A DNA stretch of 64,000 bases, from the NCBI GenBank assembly GCA_023333565.1, contig JAJKFH010000246.1, forward strand, positions 1-64,000, read 5' to 3'. This document shows, piece after piece, positions 36,727 to 49,400 of the stretch; positions within the stretch are counted from its first letter, which is position 1; each line of letters begins with the position of its first letter. The notes under the pieces were generated by a model, which did not search any database, was not told the DNA's origin, and worked only from the letters and a program-made list of their open reading frames with translations. This DNA comes from Puffinus mauretanicus (taxonomy: Eukaryota; Chordata; Aves; Procellariiformes; Procellariidae). The position numbers and the translations under genes were made by a program.

Positions 36727-38494
36727 ATTGAACAGTTCTGGAAACAGCAGACGACTTCCTGGACTAACAAGCGTGTTAAGATCCCCTTGTCTGGATGCAG
36801 TCAGGCACCGAACACCATTAACCTTACTCATACCAAGCACTGTGACATCCTTGGGCGCAAGGTGAACCAGAGCACAGCTCGTTATCGAGAAGGAAAGGGA
36901 TCTTGCCAAATGCATTTCAGTCCATATCTGAACTGCCTCAGATGGACACTGCTCAAAGGCTTCAGCTCCCCTTCAATTTAATCAGTCTCTATCTGCTACT
37001 TTACTTTCCAGAACATTATTTTTTAAGGGATTCTCTTGGCCTGTAATTCAAGTCCTGAAAACTCTATTTAATTCCATTTGCAAATCAGTGGCATCCATGT
37101 CATGCAGAAGCACAATTTTTAGCAATTTTAGTTACAGAGAGCAAAAGAACTAGAACTGCTTCAGCACGTATTAAGATATAGAGAGTTAGGGCGTTAAGTC
37201 CAGTTTTCATTCTATTTCTGTTGCACATTTATGAATGTCTTTTGGCTCCCTCAGGCTGGTGAAAAAGCTTACCTAAAGAACTTTAATCATTAGAGAAACA
37301 CTGGAGTAGCCAAGCAAGGCAGGCAGTTTGTCTCCTAAAGGCGCTGTTATCTTTGCACCAACTCAAGTGTTCTAACAAAGTTCATTTGACCAGTAAATTG
37401 GGTTGATATCCCTCTTCTAATGTCTAACTTGCAGCACTTATCCTATTAGCCACTGTAACTCAATTTCATATTGGTAATGTAAATAAATCACTTTCCATAT
37501 TTTTTAACTTGTAACCTGTGAACACCTAGAATTTTTTATTCCTCTCAATGGAAAACCTGAGTCACAGTGACCATCCAGTTCTCTAACCCAGACTGCTAAT
37601 AAAGATCTATTTTTTGAAAAATTATTTTCTGTACTCTTTAGTCACTTATACCTAACAACAATACTTTTGAAACCCATTTCTTTCCAGCCAGTGTTAGATG
37701 CGTGAGTCAAGACTGCTGTCTGTTTTTTTCATCCAGCTACTGGGATTGTTTTCATTTCATGTTTATTAAATGTCTCATTTTAGCAATCTTCAAGTTTAAA
37801 ACAGTTCATGTAGGAGGTTACCTTCCAAAAGTACGTACTTATCTGTTAGTCTCTTGATTACAATGGCTGCAGCTTTAAGTCTGTTCAAGGCATGTTTCCA
37901 GAGTGATTCCAATTTCTAGGAGCGCGGTTCCTATTCAAGAGTTATCTCAGGCAAAGGAAGTACTTCAGGAATTGTTTACCTCCCTGCTTATTAGTTGGAC
38001 CTTCAGTACATGGGGTGGGGGGGAGAAGGGTTTTGGCTCCTGTAGTAAATGACTCAAGTTTTAAAATGTGGGTACGAGCAAACACTAGGTAAGAACAAAT
38101 GAGGATACGTTACAGAAGGCTGTCTCAGATAAACATGGCAGATATTTTGAGATTCACCAATGGGGTGTTGACCAGCTAAAATTGCTCTGAACAGTGTTAA
38201 ATGGCTTCAGAAATAGCAATAAATCCAATTTCCTGCACCTTCCCAGATCTTTTGTATTTTGCCCTTTTTTGCCCTCTCTGCCCAGATGTTGCCCTCTCTG
38301 ATTTTCAGGGCAAGTTCCATATGAATTGAACAGGTAAGTTAACTTCCTGGCATGTGGGCCATGTTTTGCTTTAAAACAAAAAGTATGTAAAAATGGTCAG
38401 TATTTGTTCTGATAAACATTTTGGGGGCCTTGCTTTTGAAAAAAAAAAACCAACCCAAAAAACCCCAAGCAAACAAAAAAACCCAGGCAAAATC
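36727..38494. other. Intergenic, nothing recognised
   Basis: Unique-looking AT-rich sequence with an A-rich run at 38439-38485. No exon or RNA gene. Confidence 0.6.
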
Positions 38495-38500
38495 ATCATG

Positions 38501-38610
38501 TGCTTGCCATGGGGCTTGCTTGCCTTACTGTATATTGGAGTCTAGTGCCCGTTAGCGGCTGCTTTTTGCTTTCGCTGCTTGCTGTGCTGCTGTGCTGCTG
38601 CTCACCGTAC
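38501..38610 (+). mobile_element. ERV fragment matching inside of the 1-1850 element
   Basis: TGCTTGCCATGGGGCTTGCT through GCTTTCGCTGCTTGCTGTGC matches the reverse complement of about 1320-1410 in the first ERV. It ends at a second LTR tip at 38611. Confidence 0.85.
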
Positions 38611-38706
38611 TGTCCTGGTTTCGGCTGGAATAGAGTTAATTTTCTTCCCAGTAGTTGGTATAGTGCTGTGTTTTGGATTTAGTATCAGAAGAATGTTGAT
38701 AACATT
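38611..38706 (+). mobile_element. ERV LTR start, truncated
   Basis: TGTCCTGGTTTCGGCTGGAA through GTGTTTTGGATTTAGTATCA and agaatgttgataac is the LTR 5' tip seen in the other copies. After about 38706 the match stops, so most of this LTR is missing or strongly changed. Confidence 0.85.
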
Positions 38707-41700
38707 GGGCCTACTGGACAACAGTTTTGGCAGGGACTGCATAAAAATAAATCAGATGAAGTATTAACGGGTTCTTCCTAGCCTGCCCAACAAGGACTGT
38801 GCGAACGGCACTGCTCGGCCTGGGGGCTCAAAGCGTATCTCAAAATAGTCGCTTCCTGGTCCACCTGGAGAGACTGCTCAACATCCAGGTCCCTCCGTGT
38901 TCACCCTGCAGCTTGCAGCTGGGTTTCTGCTGTGACCCTTCAGATGGGCGAGTTTCATTTTTCCCAAAGTATTCCCAAGACCGTCAAATTCAGGAGCCTG
39001 AAGTTAATGCAGCTCTGCATTTTTGTGGCCTGCTCTTGCCACGTAATGCCAAACTGGAAAAGAGCAGGCACCAGCTGAGGCTTCCTGGTGGTGCAGGGAG
39101 GCGTTGTGATAGGGAACCGAAATGGCAGATGCTCCTGTACACAACTTGGCAGCCTATATTTGGATCCCCAGTTTGAAAAAGCCCTTAAGACCCAGCCATA
39201 TGCTCGTCTTATAAGACGGTTACCACATCTTCGCAGCTGACAGGACTGAAAATGATCTCAGTGATTTCATCTTTCCATAGGGAAAGTAGAGCTCGAAAGG
39301 ACACCGAAAGCAGAAGTGAATAAAAGCAGATGGTCACCCTTTTTTAAAAATGCTATTATCATCAAAATATCTTGGACTTTCCATTGTTTTGTATAAAGAA
39401 ATTGACTCTAAATTGGCTTTTATCACACTAGAAACTGAGATAAAGCAGCCTGATATCAAAGCAGTTCTCTGAAAGAGAGCCTCCAGTGATAGCTAAATAT
39501 AATAAAATAAAAACCACTGAATGTGAAGACTTCTAAAGCACGCTTTAAGCGGAAGAAAACTATAGGAAAGCAAGAGACTATTTATCTATTTATAGTTTTA
39601 ACAAGTTCTGCTGAACTAAAAATTAATTCAAACCATAAAGAGTTTTCCAGCAAGCTAATATTTTCCACATGATGCGTTATTGGCTTCCCTTTTCTATATT
39701 TTCCTAGGCACAAGTTTTGTCTTCAAGCAATATTCCCTGTCATTAACATTCATTAAAGCTTTTAGAGAAACTCACTCTATGCCTGTTTCAGTGTTCCACA
39801 GATAAACATAAATGAACTGTTGTGCTGTCAGTGCACACAGATTAGTATCTACATGAAAAATATTTTATTATGAAAAGCCTGGTTTATCATAGGTGAGTGT
39901 ATAAAGGCTGCTGTATAGCTACGATTAAAGGCAATTTTCACATCACACATATTTAGCACCACGGAAGAACGTTTATTTTAATGGTCTCTGCGCATCTTCA
40001 GCCATATGTGACTCAAACACACAACTCTCTCTGCAGGAATCAGAACCAAGAGCCAAGCTGTCTCAAGCCTTTATCATGGTCCCGGTGTTTGGTTATTTAT
40101 TTGCCTAGCGCACCAGAGACTGGCTCTCACCCGGCTCTGCCCTGTGAGGACATGTGAGAAAACATTTCCTTGTCCTTTCTGTCCAACAGGACAAGCAGTT
40201 GCCCAGATGAGGAGCGTCAGTCACTGCGTGACTGAAATAATTCGCATGGAATTTCCTTGCAATGTAATTGTCAATCTAAAACCTCTTTACCAAAGGAAAA
40301 GACAAGTTAATGGGTCCTTAGGTCAAAAAAAAAAATCTACCACACATTAACACCTCCACAATACCCAGGCTTCTAATGTATACCTGCTTTTATCTAACTT
40401 ATAAAGCCTTTGAAGACCGAGGAACCAAGCAAGAGGAAATCATTTATAGTTAAAAGAAATATGATAAGAGTATTCAATAATACTAATGAATTCCTTACTT
40501 AAAAAAGCAAACTTCACATTTTTTGTCAAAGAAATCTGATTGTTAGCCAGCTTCCTCCTAATACACAGTACTATTCCTTTGGAAAAGTAATATAGCTCTA
40601 CCTTTTATTGTTCCGAACACCCAGCCATACTCAATAAGGAAGGCTTTTGTTTTAAACTTACAGGTTTCACCATTTGGGGGCTCTTTTAAAGCACTACAGG
40701 ACAGGCTCCAAAGAAAAGAGACCACATCAAACATTCTTTTCTTCTTATTCATACTGAAAACTTGATGAGTTTTCAGTTGACTGGTGAAACACTGTGACAT
40801 TAAGTTACAAAACAAACAAATATTTAAAAAGGTGTCCCTCTCCTCAAGATAAGAACAGAAAAAGAAGGTACTTTTTGTCTTTTCTAGTAATAATATGAGG
40901 CCATTTCCCAGGTTCAAGGGCATCCTTTCAGAAGGAAACATTGATTAGAGAGCTGGAAGGACCAAAATGTGGCCGCAGTGTGCTTTTAGGGATTAGCAGC
41001 TGTGGCTTTTTGGAAAGAAATTTCACTCTTTGACAACGGAGCTTGACAGAAATGGATTAAAGATGACACATCTCCAATATTGCATCTAATGAAAAACAAA
41101 GTACCTATTCTTAAACCAACAGGGAATACTTGCCACATATACAAACACTGTATTCTTCTGCCCTCTGGTTTACATCATCTCTTTGCAGAAGGTGCTTTGC
41201 ATTTGGACTTGTACGCCTTTCATTCTAACTCTTAATTATTTACTTCTACGCCTTTCATCCTAACTCTTGACACACGCAGTGATGTCACAGGAAAACCAGC
41301 TGTTGATTTCAAAACACTAAGGATGAAGAATCTATTTGTATACTGTTAACCAGTTTCAGCCCTGTTGCCCCACACATAGGTGATTATTTTGCTGCCCTTT
41401 TTAGATAGCCTCCCAATAGCCACATGAAGCACGATGCCATGTTCAGAGACTTGCCAAGCATCCCATCTTAATCCGGCTGCAGAGCAGAGAGCTAAACCTC
41501 GAAGCAGTGCGTTGCAATACTCTGCACTACCCTGACTTCACGACGACCCTCCCTGCTTCTTTTGCTCCTAACCTCGGCAGGGCTGGAGCTATTCAGGCGC
41601 TTCTCTCTGCAAAAATACAGGCGTAACTCTTCCAGGTTTGCAACAGTATCTTACTGTTAAACCGTAAATCTGTAACAACAGAAGCTGCAACACTCTCAGG

Positions 41701-44700
41701 TACATGTTTGACACGTTTTCTTATTCAGAGGGCCCTAGCAGGTAAGAGGAAGATGGATATTGTGCTTATATGGATACAGGGACAAAGTGAGCAGGGCTGT
41801 AGTAACCTGAGAGCTGGTGTCTACTCAGGGGCTCCGTGCCTTGGGCACCTACCCCGGGAGAGGGCAGTGCAATAAAGATTTACTCTAATGAAGGCAATGC
41901 TGATCTCGATTATGGATCTGAAATTAAACAAACAGGTAATCTATTCTGATCACATGCAAATACTTGCTGGAAGCTGTACCTCAAACATTTTTGCACTTGG
42001 TTTGGAAATACCTGTTTTAGAAGAATTCTCACTCATATACTATAAGCGCATGATAGACTTGCACAGAGTAATGCAAGATACACAGGGAATTACTGCATGC
42101 CCTGTTATTATATATAGTTACTTGTCTTCATTTTTTTCTCAGGGAAATTAAGTGCTTTTCCTACCAGAGAAGTGGTGGCAAATTCTCCTGCCCTTACGAA
42201 CTGCAATACCAAATCCTTAGGGCAGACACAAGACTTTGACCGAGCGTGTCAAAGCGGGTGAGCTTCACAGAGGGAGTTCAGGAGTCACTCCCAGAGAGGA
42301 GACAGCAGTCTCCACGGACTGCCCTGCTCCGGTGCTGACGGGCCTGAGCCCACGATGGGCCAAAGCCCATCTCAGCCACTGCTTCTCCCTCTCAGAGTCC
42401 CTTTGCCCACGGGCCATGGCCCCGGCCAGCAGTTTCAGCGCACGAGTCCTCTTTGAACTGCTCAAGAGCTGAAGCGTCACAAGCCGGCCGCAGCCGTGCT
42501 GGGAGATGTGCTGCAGGTGCAAGGCCAGGATGCTGAAGCCAGATGCAAGATGGGCTTAGCCATCTAAATAAGCAGCCTGCCAAACAGGTTTTCATCCTTG
42601 AGCAAGTCATTGATGTTTGCTTCTCATCCCTTAGGCAACTCTTGTGGTCCTTCCCAGCCAGTGCTTCGTTAAGGCACACATCTGACTCGCTCTCCTCTGG
42701 GCGGAGGACTGCCCAGACCAAGAGAAGTGAGCACAGCAGCCGCTGCCATCAAACACTTAGAAAAATGACTACTTTTATTTACTGGCAAACAGTTTATATA
42801 AAAGCACTAAATCCAGGCACGCGCAACAGGCAATATGGGACAATCTTGCCTACTGCAGTTCTGGGGCCTCGGGACTGCAGATGCATGTATCATCCAACAG
42901 GAATATCTAAGCAAGCAAAAGGAAATACCTCGTGTAATCACATTGTTGTGTTGCAATTATATGCGAATAATGCATTATAAAACATGCTGACAAGATCCCC
43001 ACTTCTCAGCAGCCCTTTGAGCACTCACTTTTCAGATATCATTGAGCAAACAGAAATAAAATCAAATCCTTCAGCGCCCACAAACGTACAGCTGACATAC
43101 ACAATCAATAGGCAGTTACAAAGAGAGAAAAACTGCAGGAGTTTTCTTGTTGGAGATAAGGAGTGGGGGGAGAAACTTTGTTTCCCCCCCACCTTCAGCA
43201 GAGAAAATAAAATTGATTCACTGGTTACAGTGCAAGGAGATGAGCATCTCCAGCAGAAATTAAGGGCACAAACAAGGTCACGATACATAAAAATTTCAAG
43301 CAGCAGCAGAGAGGACTGGCTAAACTGGCTGCCATTTTAACTGCAATTGTCGCTAAAACGGTCACATTAAGAGGCAGGCTGAAGGATGGTCAAAAGGTTA
43401 AGCCAAGCAAGCTGGTAGAGAAAACATAAAACACGTCCTCTGCCACAACAAATGTCTGCAGACGGGGCTTCTCCTGCTGCTGCCCTGACGGGGAGAAGGA
43501 CGGAAAACTCAAGGCAAGTAGGGATCCTGATGCCTTGATCTCAAGCAAGCCCTGTAGGACTTGCCAGTTGAAGCCAACGAAGGTTAGTGGCACCAAAAAT
43601 CATTCCTGGTATTTCTATCACTTCTAGAACTTCTAATGTATTTTCCTGCCACATTTTTTCTCCATCTCAATTTCCTTCATCCCCAGAGGGGATATATAGG
43701 CATATACTATATGCCTTTATGTTTCAGCAAAATATTCTACAGCCGCAAGAAATGAAAGCCATCTGTTCTTTGAAAGTAAAGTGTCTCAGCTAGGATTTTT
43801 TTGGTTTAAGTTTTTTTTTCCTTTTTTTCTAATTAATACAACTGATCTATCAGCTTGCTTGCATTTCACACACAGCTAAAATACTAAGTATTTCAGCATA
43901 AGCTAGGAGAGAAAAGGTTCAATCAATCCAAAATCACTGTTTTTTTTCCTTCCCATTTTTGATTCACAGAAAGTGTTGGAATATTTATGTTTACACCAGG
44001 AATCAAAATGTACTACTTCCCACTGGGGCCTCGCCTCTCCAAATCTCCTTTTTAGGAATGAGTTGCTCACAGTGCTTCTTTCCCTCAAACCAAGCATCAC
44101 TTCATTGCTAATTACTGAAAATTACAAGTGCAACAGACAGCATTCCCTTGTTTTCAGAGAAAGCACCAGCTGGGCTGAACGCTGCAAACTGGAAAACATA
44201 GTGTTCGATCTCCCGAGCAGAAACATCCTCTGACCGCTCTGTACATGGGATTCTGACACAGCTTGAACTGCGAGTGAACCAAATCTGATGCTTCAGACCA
44301 CTGAAAAGTCAAAAGCAGCAGCAGGAAGATTCAGCATGCTGCCAAGGGGGAAACAAATGTAGCTGGAAAGCTCTGACCTTTTCTTTAACAGATGTAACAT
44401 GGGGTAAGAGTATGAGGTGAAAAAAACTGTACCATAACTGAGACTTATTGTGCACCCAAGTTTTTGCTCTGAAAACGGGCTACCCTTATACTTGAAACGG
44501 GAGTGTAGACATGGGGCCAGCGTCCAGGTTCTTCCATCCATGGGATGGATGTGGGAGAGAAACGGGTGAGAAACAGGCTGCCCCTCTCCTTACCCCCAGG
44601 TGATGCGATGGAGTTTGCCGCTAGCATGGGCTCGCAGTCCAGGGGCCGGGAGGAAGCAGAGGGTCTGAGAGAGCAGAGGGTCCCTGAGACCCGCTGGCTC

Positions 44701-45958
44701 CCAGGGGTAGCCAGGTGGTGCAACAGGTCACGCATTTCCTCACGCCTTGCTTGGGGCTCCAGCCCCGAGAGGCTTCTTGTAGCGTCGCCAGTCTGCATGG
44801 CTCCAAAGCAACCTCAGGGCAAGAAGGGCCAAAGTCACCAGAGACACCAAAGTGTCCCTTTACCGGGACACTCTTAGCGAGCCTTATCACTCCGAGCGAG
44901 CTAATATCCTTGAAGCTCTGCCCTGTCCCTCACATTCCCCTGCCCTCGATGGTGCCATCGCACATTCCTCCAAAACAAAAGCTGCCCACAGTTGCAGATG
45001 GCCATTGTAATCTCCCTGAGTGGCATAAATAAAATAGATGGATGCGAGCAGACTAATGATCTACTCTAGGATGCTTGGTTATGATGCATTGAAAAGAACA
45101 GCTGGTTGTCAGCGACATATTTACCAGGAATTTAAAAGACAACAACAGCCATATAATCCAGAGGATTTAATGACACAGTGGAATGAACGCTGAATAAATG
45201 CTCCTTTTGATAAACTCACAAACATTTGGGGAATGCAACAGTGATTTATATTCTTCTGGGAGAAATAAACAAATTAAGGCTTTCACGGACTTGTGGAGAC
45301 CAGATTTTATAAATGTGAATTTCTGTGTACTTTCAGATTAACCTTTTCTCTCTTGGTGTTAGAGGGAAACAAAACATGGAATTTTCAACTTGCAAGAAGC
45401 TCCGGAGTTTTGGTATTCAGTTTGCTTGTTATTCTGCCCTCCCTCAGTCAAGTGAGAAAAATTTCTTGCACACTCAAAATGTATTATGGAACAGAATTTT
45501 GAACCTGGTCTGTAGCGAAACCATGAAATGATCATACCAAAATTTTACCTTTGTGGATGTCAAAATTGTTTGAGTAAAAAGTTAAGTTTTCATAGCATCA
45601 AAATGTTTCCTTGCAACATGGTAGAATCGCTGCAGTTCACAGTGCAGAGTATGACGGTGGCATTTAAAAATGACTTACCCAAACTAATACATATAGGCAG
45701 TACTATTGATGGGTAAAATGAAACTATTAAAAAAAAAAGTGCTCTGTCTGAATTCGGCTGTTGGATATCTTCCTACAGAATTTTCAGATGTCAACAAAAG
45801 AGCATTTTCCAACAAAAATCATTCCAGAAAATGGCTTTGGCCATCTCCAAGGAACATGCCGATAACTGAAGGCACAAAGTGCATGAGTCTCTGGTCCTGC
45901 CTGCTCTTGAGGCTCGGACCTCTTGCATCTGTTCTCCCCAGTCCTCACACTTCTATAC
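38707..45958. other. Intergenic, no gene recognised
   Basis: A duplication lies at 41212-41270. Two more GC-rich patches (about 42230-42520 and 44540-44890) hold open frames up to about 145 codons on overlapping frames and both strands, with no recognisable protein or exon borders. Confidence 0.55.
41212..41271. repeat. 35-bp tandem duplication
   Basis: TACGCCTTTCATTCTAACTC recurs 35 bp later as TACGCCTTTCATCCTAACTC. Confidence 0.85.
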
Positions 45959-46468
45959 TGTCCTGGTTTTGGCTGGGATAGGGTTAAATTTCTTCCTAGT
46001 GCTGTGTTTTGGATTTAGTATGAGGAGAATGTTGATAACACACTGATGTTTTCAGTTGTTGCTAAGTGCCCTCCTAGTCCAAGGACAGCTCCCATGCCTA
46101 CTGACTGAGCTAGGTACACAAGATGGGAGGGAACATAATCAGGACAGCCAGCCCAGCTGGCTAATGGGGTATTCCATACCATGTGACGTCATGCTCAGTA
46201 TATGAATGGTAGGCGTGATCCAGGAAGTAGCGATCGCTACTTGGTTATCGGTCAGCGCGGGTGGTGAGCAATTGCATTGTGCATCACTCATTTTGTATAT
46301 TCTATCATTATCATTATTATTTTCCCTTTTCTGTTCTATTAAACTGTCTTTATCTCAACCCACGAGTTTTTCTCACTTTTACCCTTCCGATTCTCTCCCC
46401 ATCCCACTGGGGGGGGAGTGAGTGAGCGGCTGCGTGGTATCGGCTGCCGGTCAGGTTAAACCACGACA
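45959..46468 (+). mobile_element. Complete solo LTR with perfect 5-bp target duplication
   Basis: 510-bp LTR from TGTCCTGGTTTTGGC to AAACCACGACA, flanked by TATAC at 45954-45958 and 46469-46473. It has a perfect CRE, TGACGTCA (46184-46191), a TATA-like TATAT (46199-46203) and an ATTAAA poly(A) signal (46338-46343). That order marks U3-R-U5. It is the same family as 3958-4488 but in the opposite orientation, with no internal sequence, so it arose by LTR-LTR recombination. Confidence 0.92.
46184..46191 (+). promoter_or_regulatory. CRE palindrome TGACGTCA in LTR
   Basis: Exact CREB/ATF consensus 8 bp before the TATA-like box. The sister LTR (3958-4488) has TGATGTCA here, one base off. Confidence 0.7.
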
Positions 46469-46473
46469 TATAC

Positions 46474-49400
46474 TCTCCAAAGACACAGCGACAGGCAGCA
46501 TGACACAGCCGCTCCTGGCTGCAGCAGCAGCAGCGATGCACAGAGCACTGTCAGTTCTCAGCTCGTTAAACCCGAGCAGGCAGAAGTTGCTCCCCTCCAC
46601 GTGCACCCTCCAGTAACGCAAACCCTGAAGTTGGAGACTGGAAAGAAGCACCTTGGCCAGCCAGCAGTTCAGGGAGCAGGTGACGCATTGTGAATCATGG
46701 CCATCACGTTCAGCGTATCAGATGGCTCCAACCCAGAAGTAAGAGATCCCTCTCCTGTCCCACCCTGTGGGTGCTGGCAGGATTTGAAGCACGTCCCATA
46801 GGGATCCCCTGACCAGATCAGGCTCTCAGGAGAATTTCCCCTCCTGCACGTGTGACTTGGTGTGGGGGACGGCACTGCCCAGACAGCTCTCAGGGGCCTA
46901 TTATGGGGCAGGAAGCCCTAGATACGTAGCACCACAAATCAGACATTGCCAAAATGCTGGCAGGACTCTCAGACATGATCAATAGGTAGAGGATCCTGCT
47001 ATTAACTGACAAAATCTTTTTCTTACTCCTTAGCATAAGAAGATGTTGCTGTCTTTTGCTGAAGTCCTTCCTGAAATGCAGCTCCTTTCATCCTGCCTCA
47101 TCATCAGACACAAACCTTCAGCTGTAAACATGCAGCATTTTTACCGTGCTGTCATTGCTACCACGGAGCTGAAGGTAGTTATTCTGTACCCTGATTAACT
47201 GCTACCAGCATTGTTATTAATCTGCATTACACAAGTGTTCAGAGCTCTCTGGTCACTATCCTGAGCCAAGACTCAGGCACATACTTAACCCCAAGCAGAC
47301 TGCAAGCCCCACACAAATCAATGGGCCAAGACTTCTGCAGCCCTCAGTACCCGACATTTAACACTGAAAGCAGTATTAAAACTCTTCCCCTGCCCACGGC
47401 ATTCAGCTATGTGAAAAGGCCATTCTTTCAGCATTGGCAAAAAGTTCATGAACCCAGCAGGGGAATAGCGTTGCAAGTTCACCAGGGTGCCTATTTCTCT
47501 TTCTGTTGGATGCTGAAGGAAGCAATGACCCATATTTCCTACCACGTGCTCCGCTCCCCCGGACAGCTCACAGCCTCCTCCTGTTTCCCATACTTGGACC
47601 CGTTGTTGCTACATTAGCACCTGAAGCAAAGATCAAGACATCGTTGTGCTAGATGCTGTAAGCAAAAATAAAAAGGAAAACAATCCCTACTCCCATCTGA
47701 GCATGAGGGGAGGCAGCAAATACAACAAGGTATGAGGGCGATAAGTCTTGAGTTATAGAGGATGATGTAGAAAGAAAAAATCCTCCTAGGTTTTCATTAC
47801 CAAACTCATTTGAGATAAACTGGAAGAACGGTAATTTCTTGGAGGGGAAACGAACTTCGTACAGTTAAGTCTGTGCTGCCAAAAGCAAAAGATAAGAATG
47901 ACCTTTGCTTTTAATGTATTTGTCTTTCCATATCCATTCATAGACAGTGAACCCAGCCTATTAGCACCATTGGTCTAACACTAAAAGTCAATTTGATTTA
48001 ACCATACTTGCTGGCACTGCAAACTGCCTGACTATCACTCAATTAGAAAAGAGGCATTAGCTCAGGCGTTGCCTGCTCCCTCGCCTTTGTAATGTACCCA
48101 GGATTCAGCTTTAATTCAATGTTCTGTAATCACCCGGGTTTAAATCAATCCAGGGCTGTCAAAAGCATATGGGATCAAATGAAAATGCGAAATTTAAAAT
48201 ACAAATAACCATTGAAGGTAGATTTTAACTGCTAACGCTGTATCATTACGGCAAAGTTGATGTCATTTACAGCAATGTTAAAGCAAGTGTTATTAAGAGA
48301 AAATGAGGCATTTGTCAATGAGTGTTTTTAGTGTCATTGAATTAACACACTTGCAATATTTTGACTAAAACAAGCTCATTCAAAGGCTCTTTCTAGCACA
48401 TTAGCATCTCGTTAGACTTTGAGGATATTTCGGATCTTCCTTCCTTAACTAGTAAAGGAAGAAATCAAATTCCGGTAAGAATGGTACAAAACTGTGGAAG
48501 TGTATTATTTGCTATGCATGTACATTTTGAGGTAAAAGTACTCAGAATAGAAAGATCAGCCTTTTTGCCAGAAAGTATAAAACTTAATTTCCATGGTCCC
48601 AAAAGGAAATATGAGCCAAATTCTGATATCCCCAGCCATTACTGAAGAATTTTTGATTATATTAATCACCCATTACCTTTTATAGGGCTATTTCTTCAGT
48701 GAGAATGCACCCGCTGAGATTACAGGTCTGCCTCCAGCATCATAAAGTTAAAACAAGCTGCTAGTGAGTATCACAGATGGGTATACGTTTATTGTGAGAG
48801 CATTTTTCGAATATTCAATTGCAGGAGGAAACTTCTGCGAACCAACCTGACTTGTTTGCAGAATCTTTAAAAAATATATTCCTCTGTCTCTTCTCCTCCA
48901 AACATCTATAGTGTCTTGTACATACGGATATCTCAGTACAGAAACACACATGGGAAACCCCACCTACTGCACGCCATGTCAAGAAGGACAGACAGATTTC
49001 CCCCTGCACGGACAGACACCTGGATTTTGCTCCCAAATACTGGTGCATCACAGGCACCCTTCCTGGATCCTCCTGTTTTCTCCTCTACTGCCTCCCCTCT
49101 GTCTCCCAGCCAAACCCTCTTTAATACAATGCTTCTGGACAGAGCTGCCTCAAGAAGATGACATTTCTGCAGTACACTGCAGGGGGACTTTCTCACCACA
49201 GAAAAGCAGGTTTAAAAATCAATGCCTAGTTCTGGCTGCTCACCTTTTGGTGTTCCTAATAAAAGCTCCTGTTACACCCAGAGTACCTCCCTGCTAAACC
49301 TTACAGGTGGAAATGTGGTGATGGCCGGGAAAGGTTTGGGGTACAGCTGTGGGCAGCCTGGTCCGGAGCAGAGCACGCTGCGTCACATGGAAGGCCCCTC

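Noticed and set aside
42236..42980. GC-rich cluster of open frames on both strands
   Set aside because: High GC lowers stop codon frequency; no protein family match recognised and no convincing splice structure.
44445..45032. Overlapping 89-117 codon frames on both strands
   Set aside because: Same GC effect; the frames shadow each other and none shows a domain.
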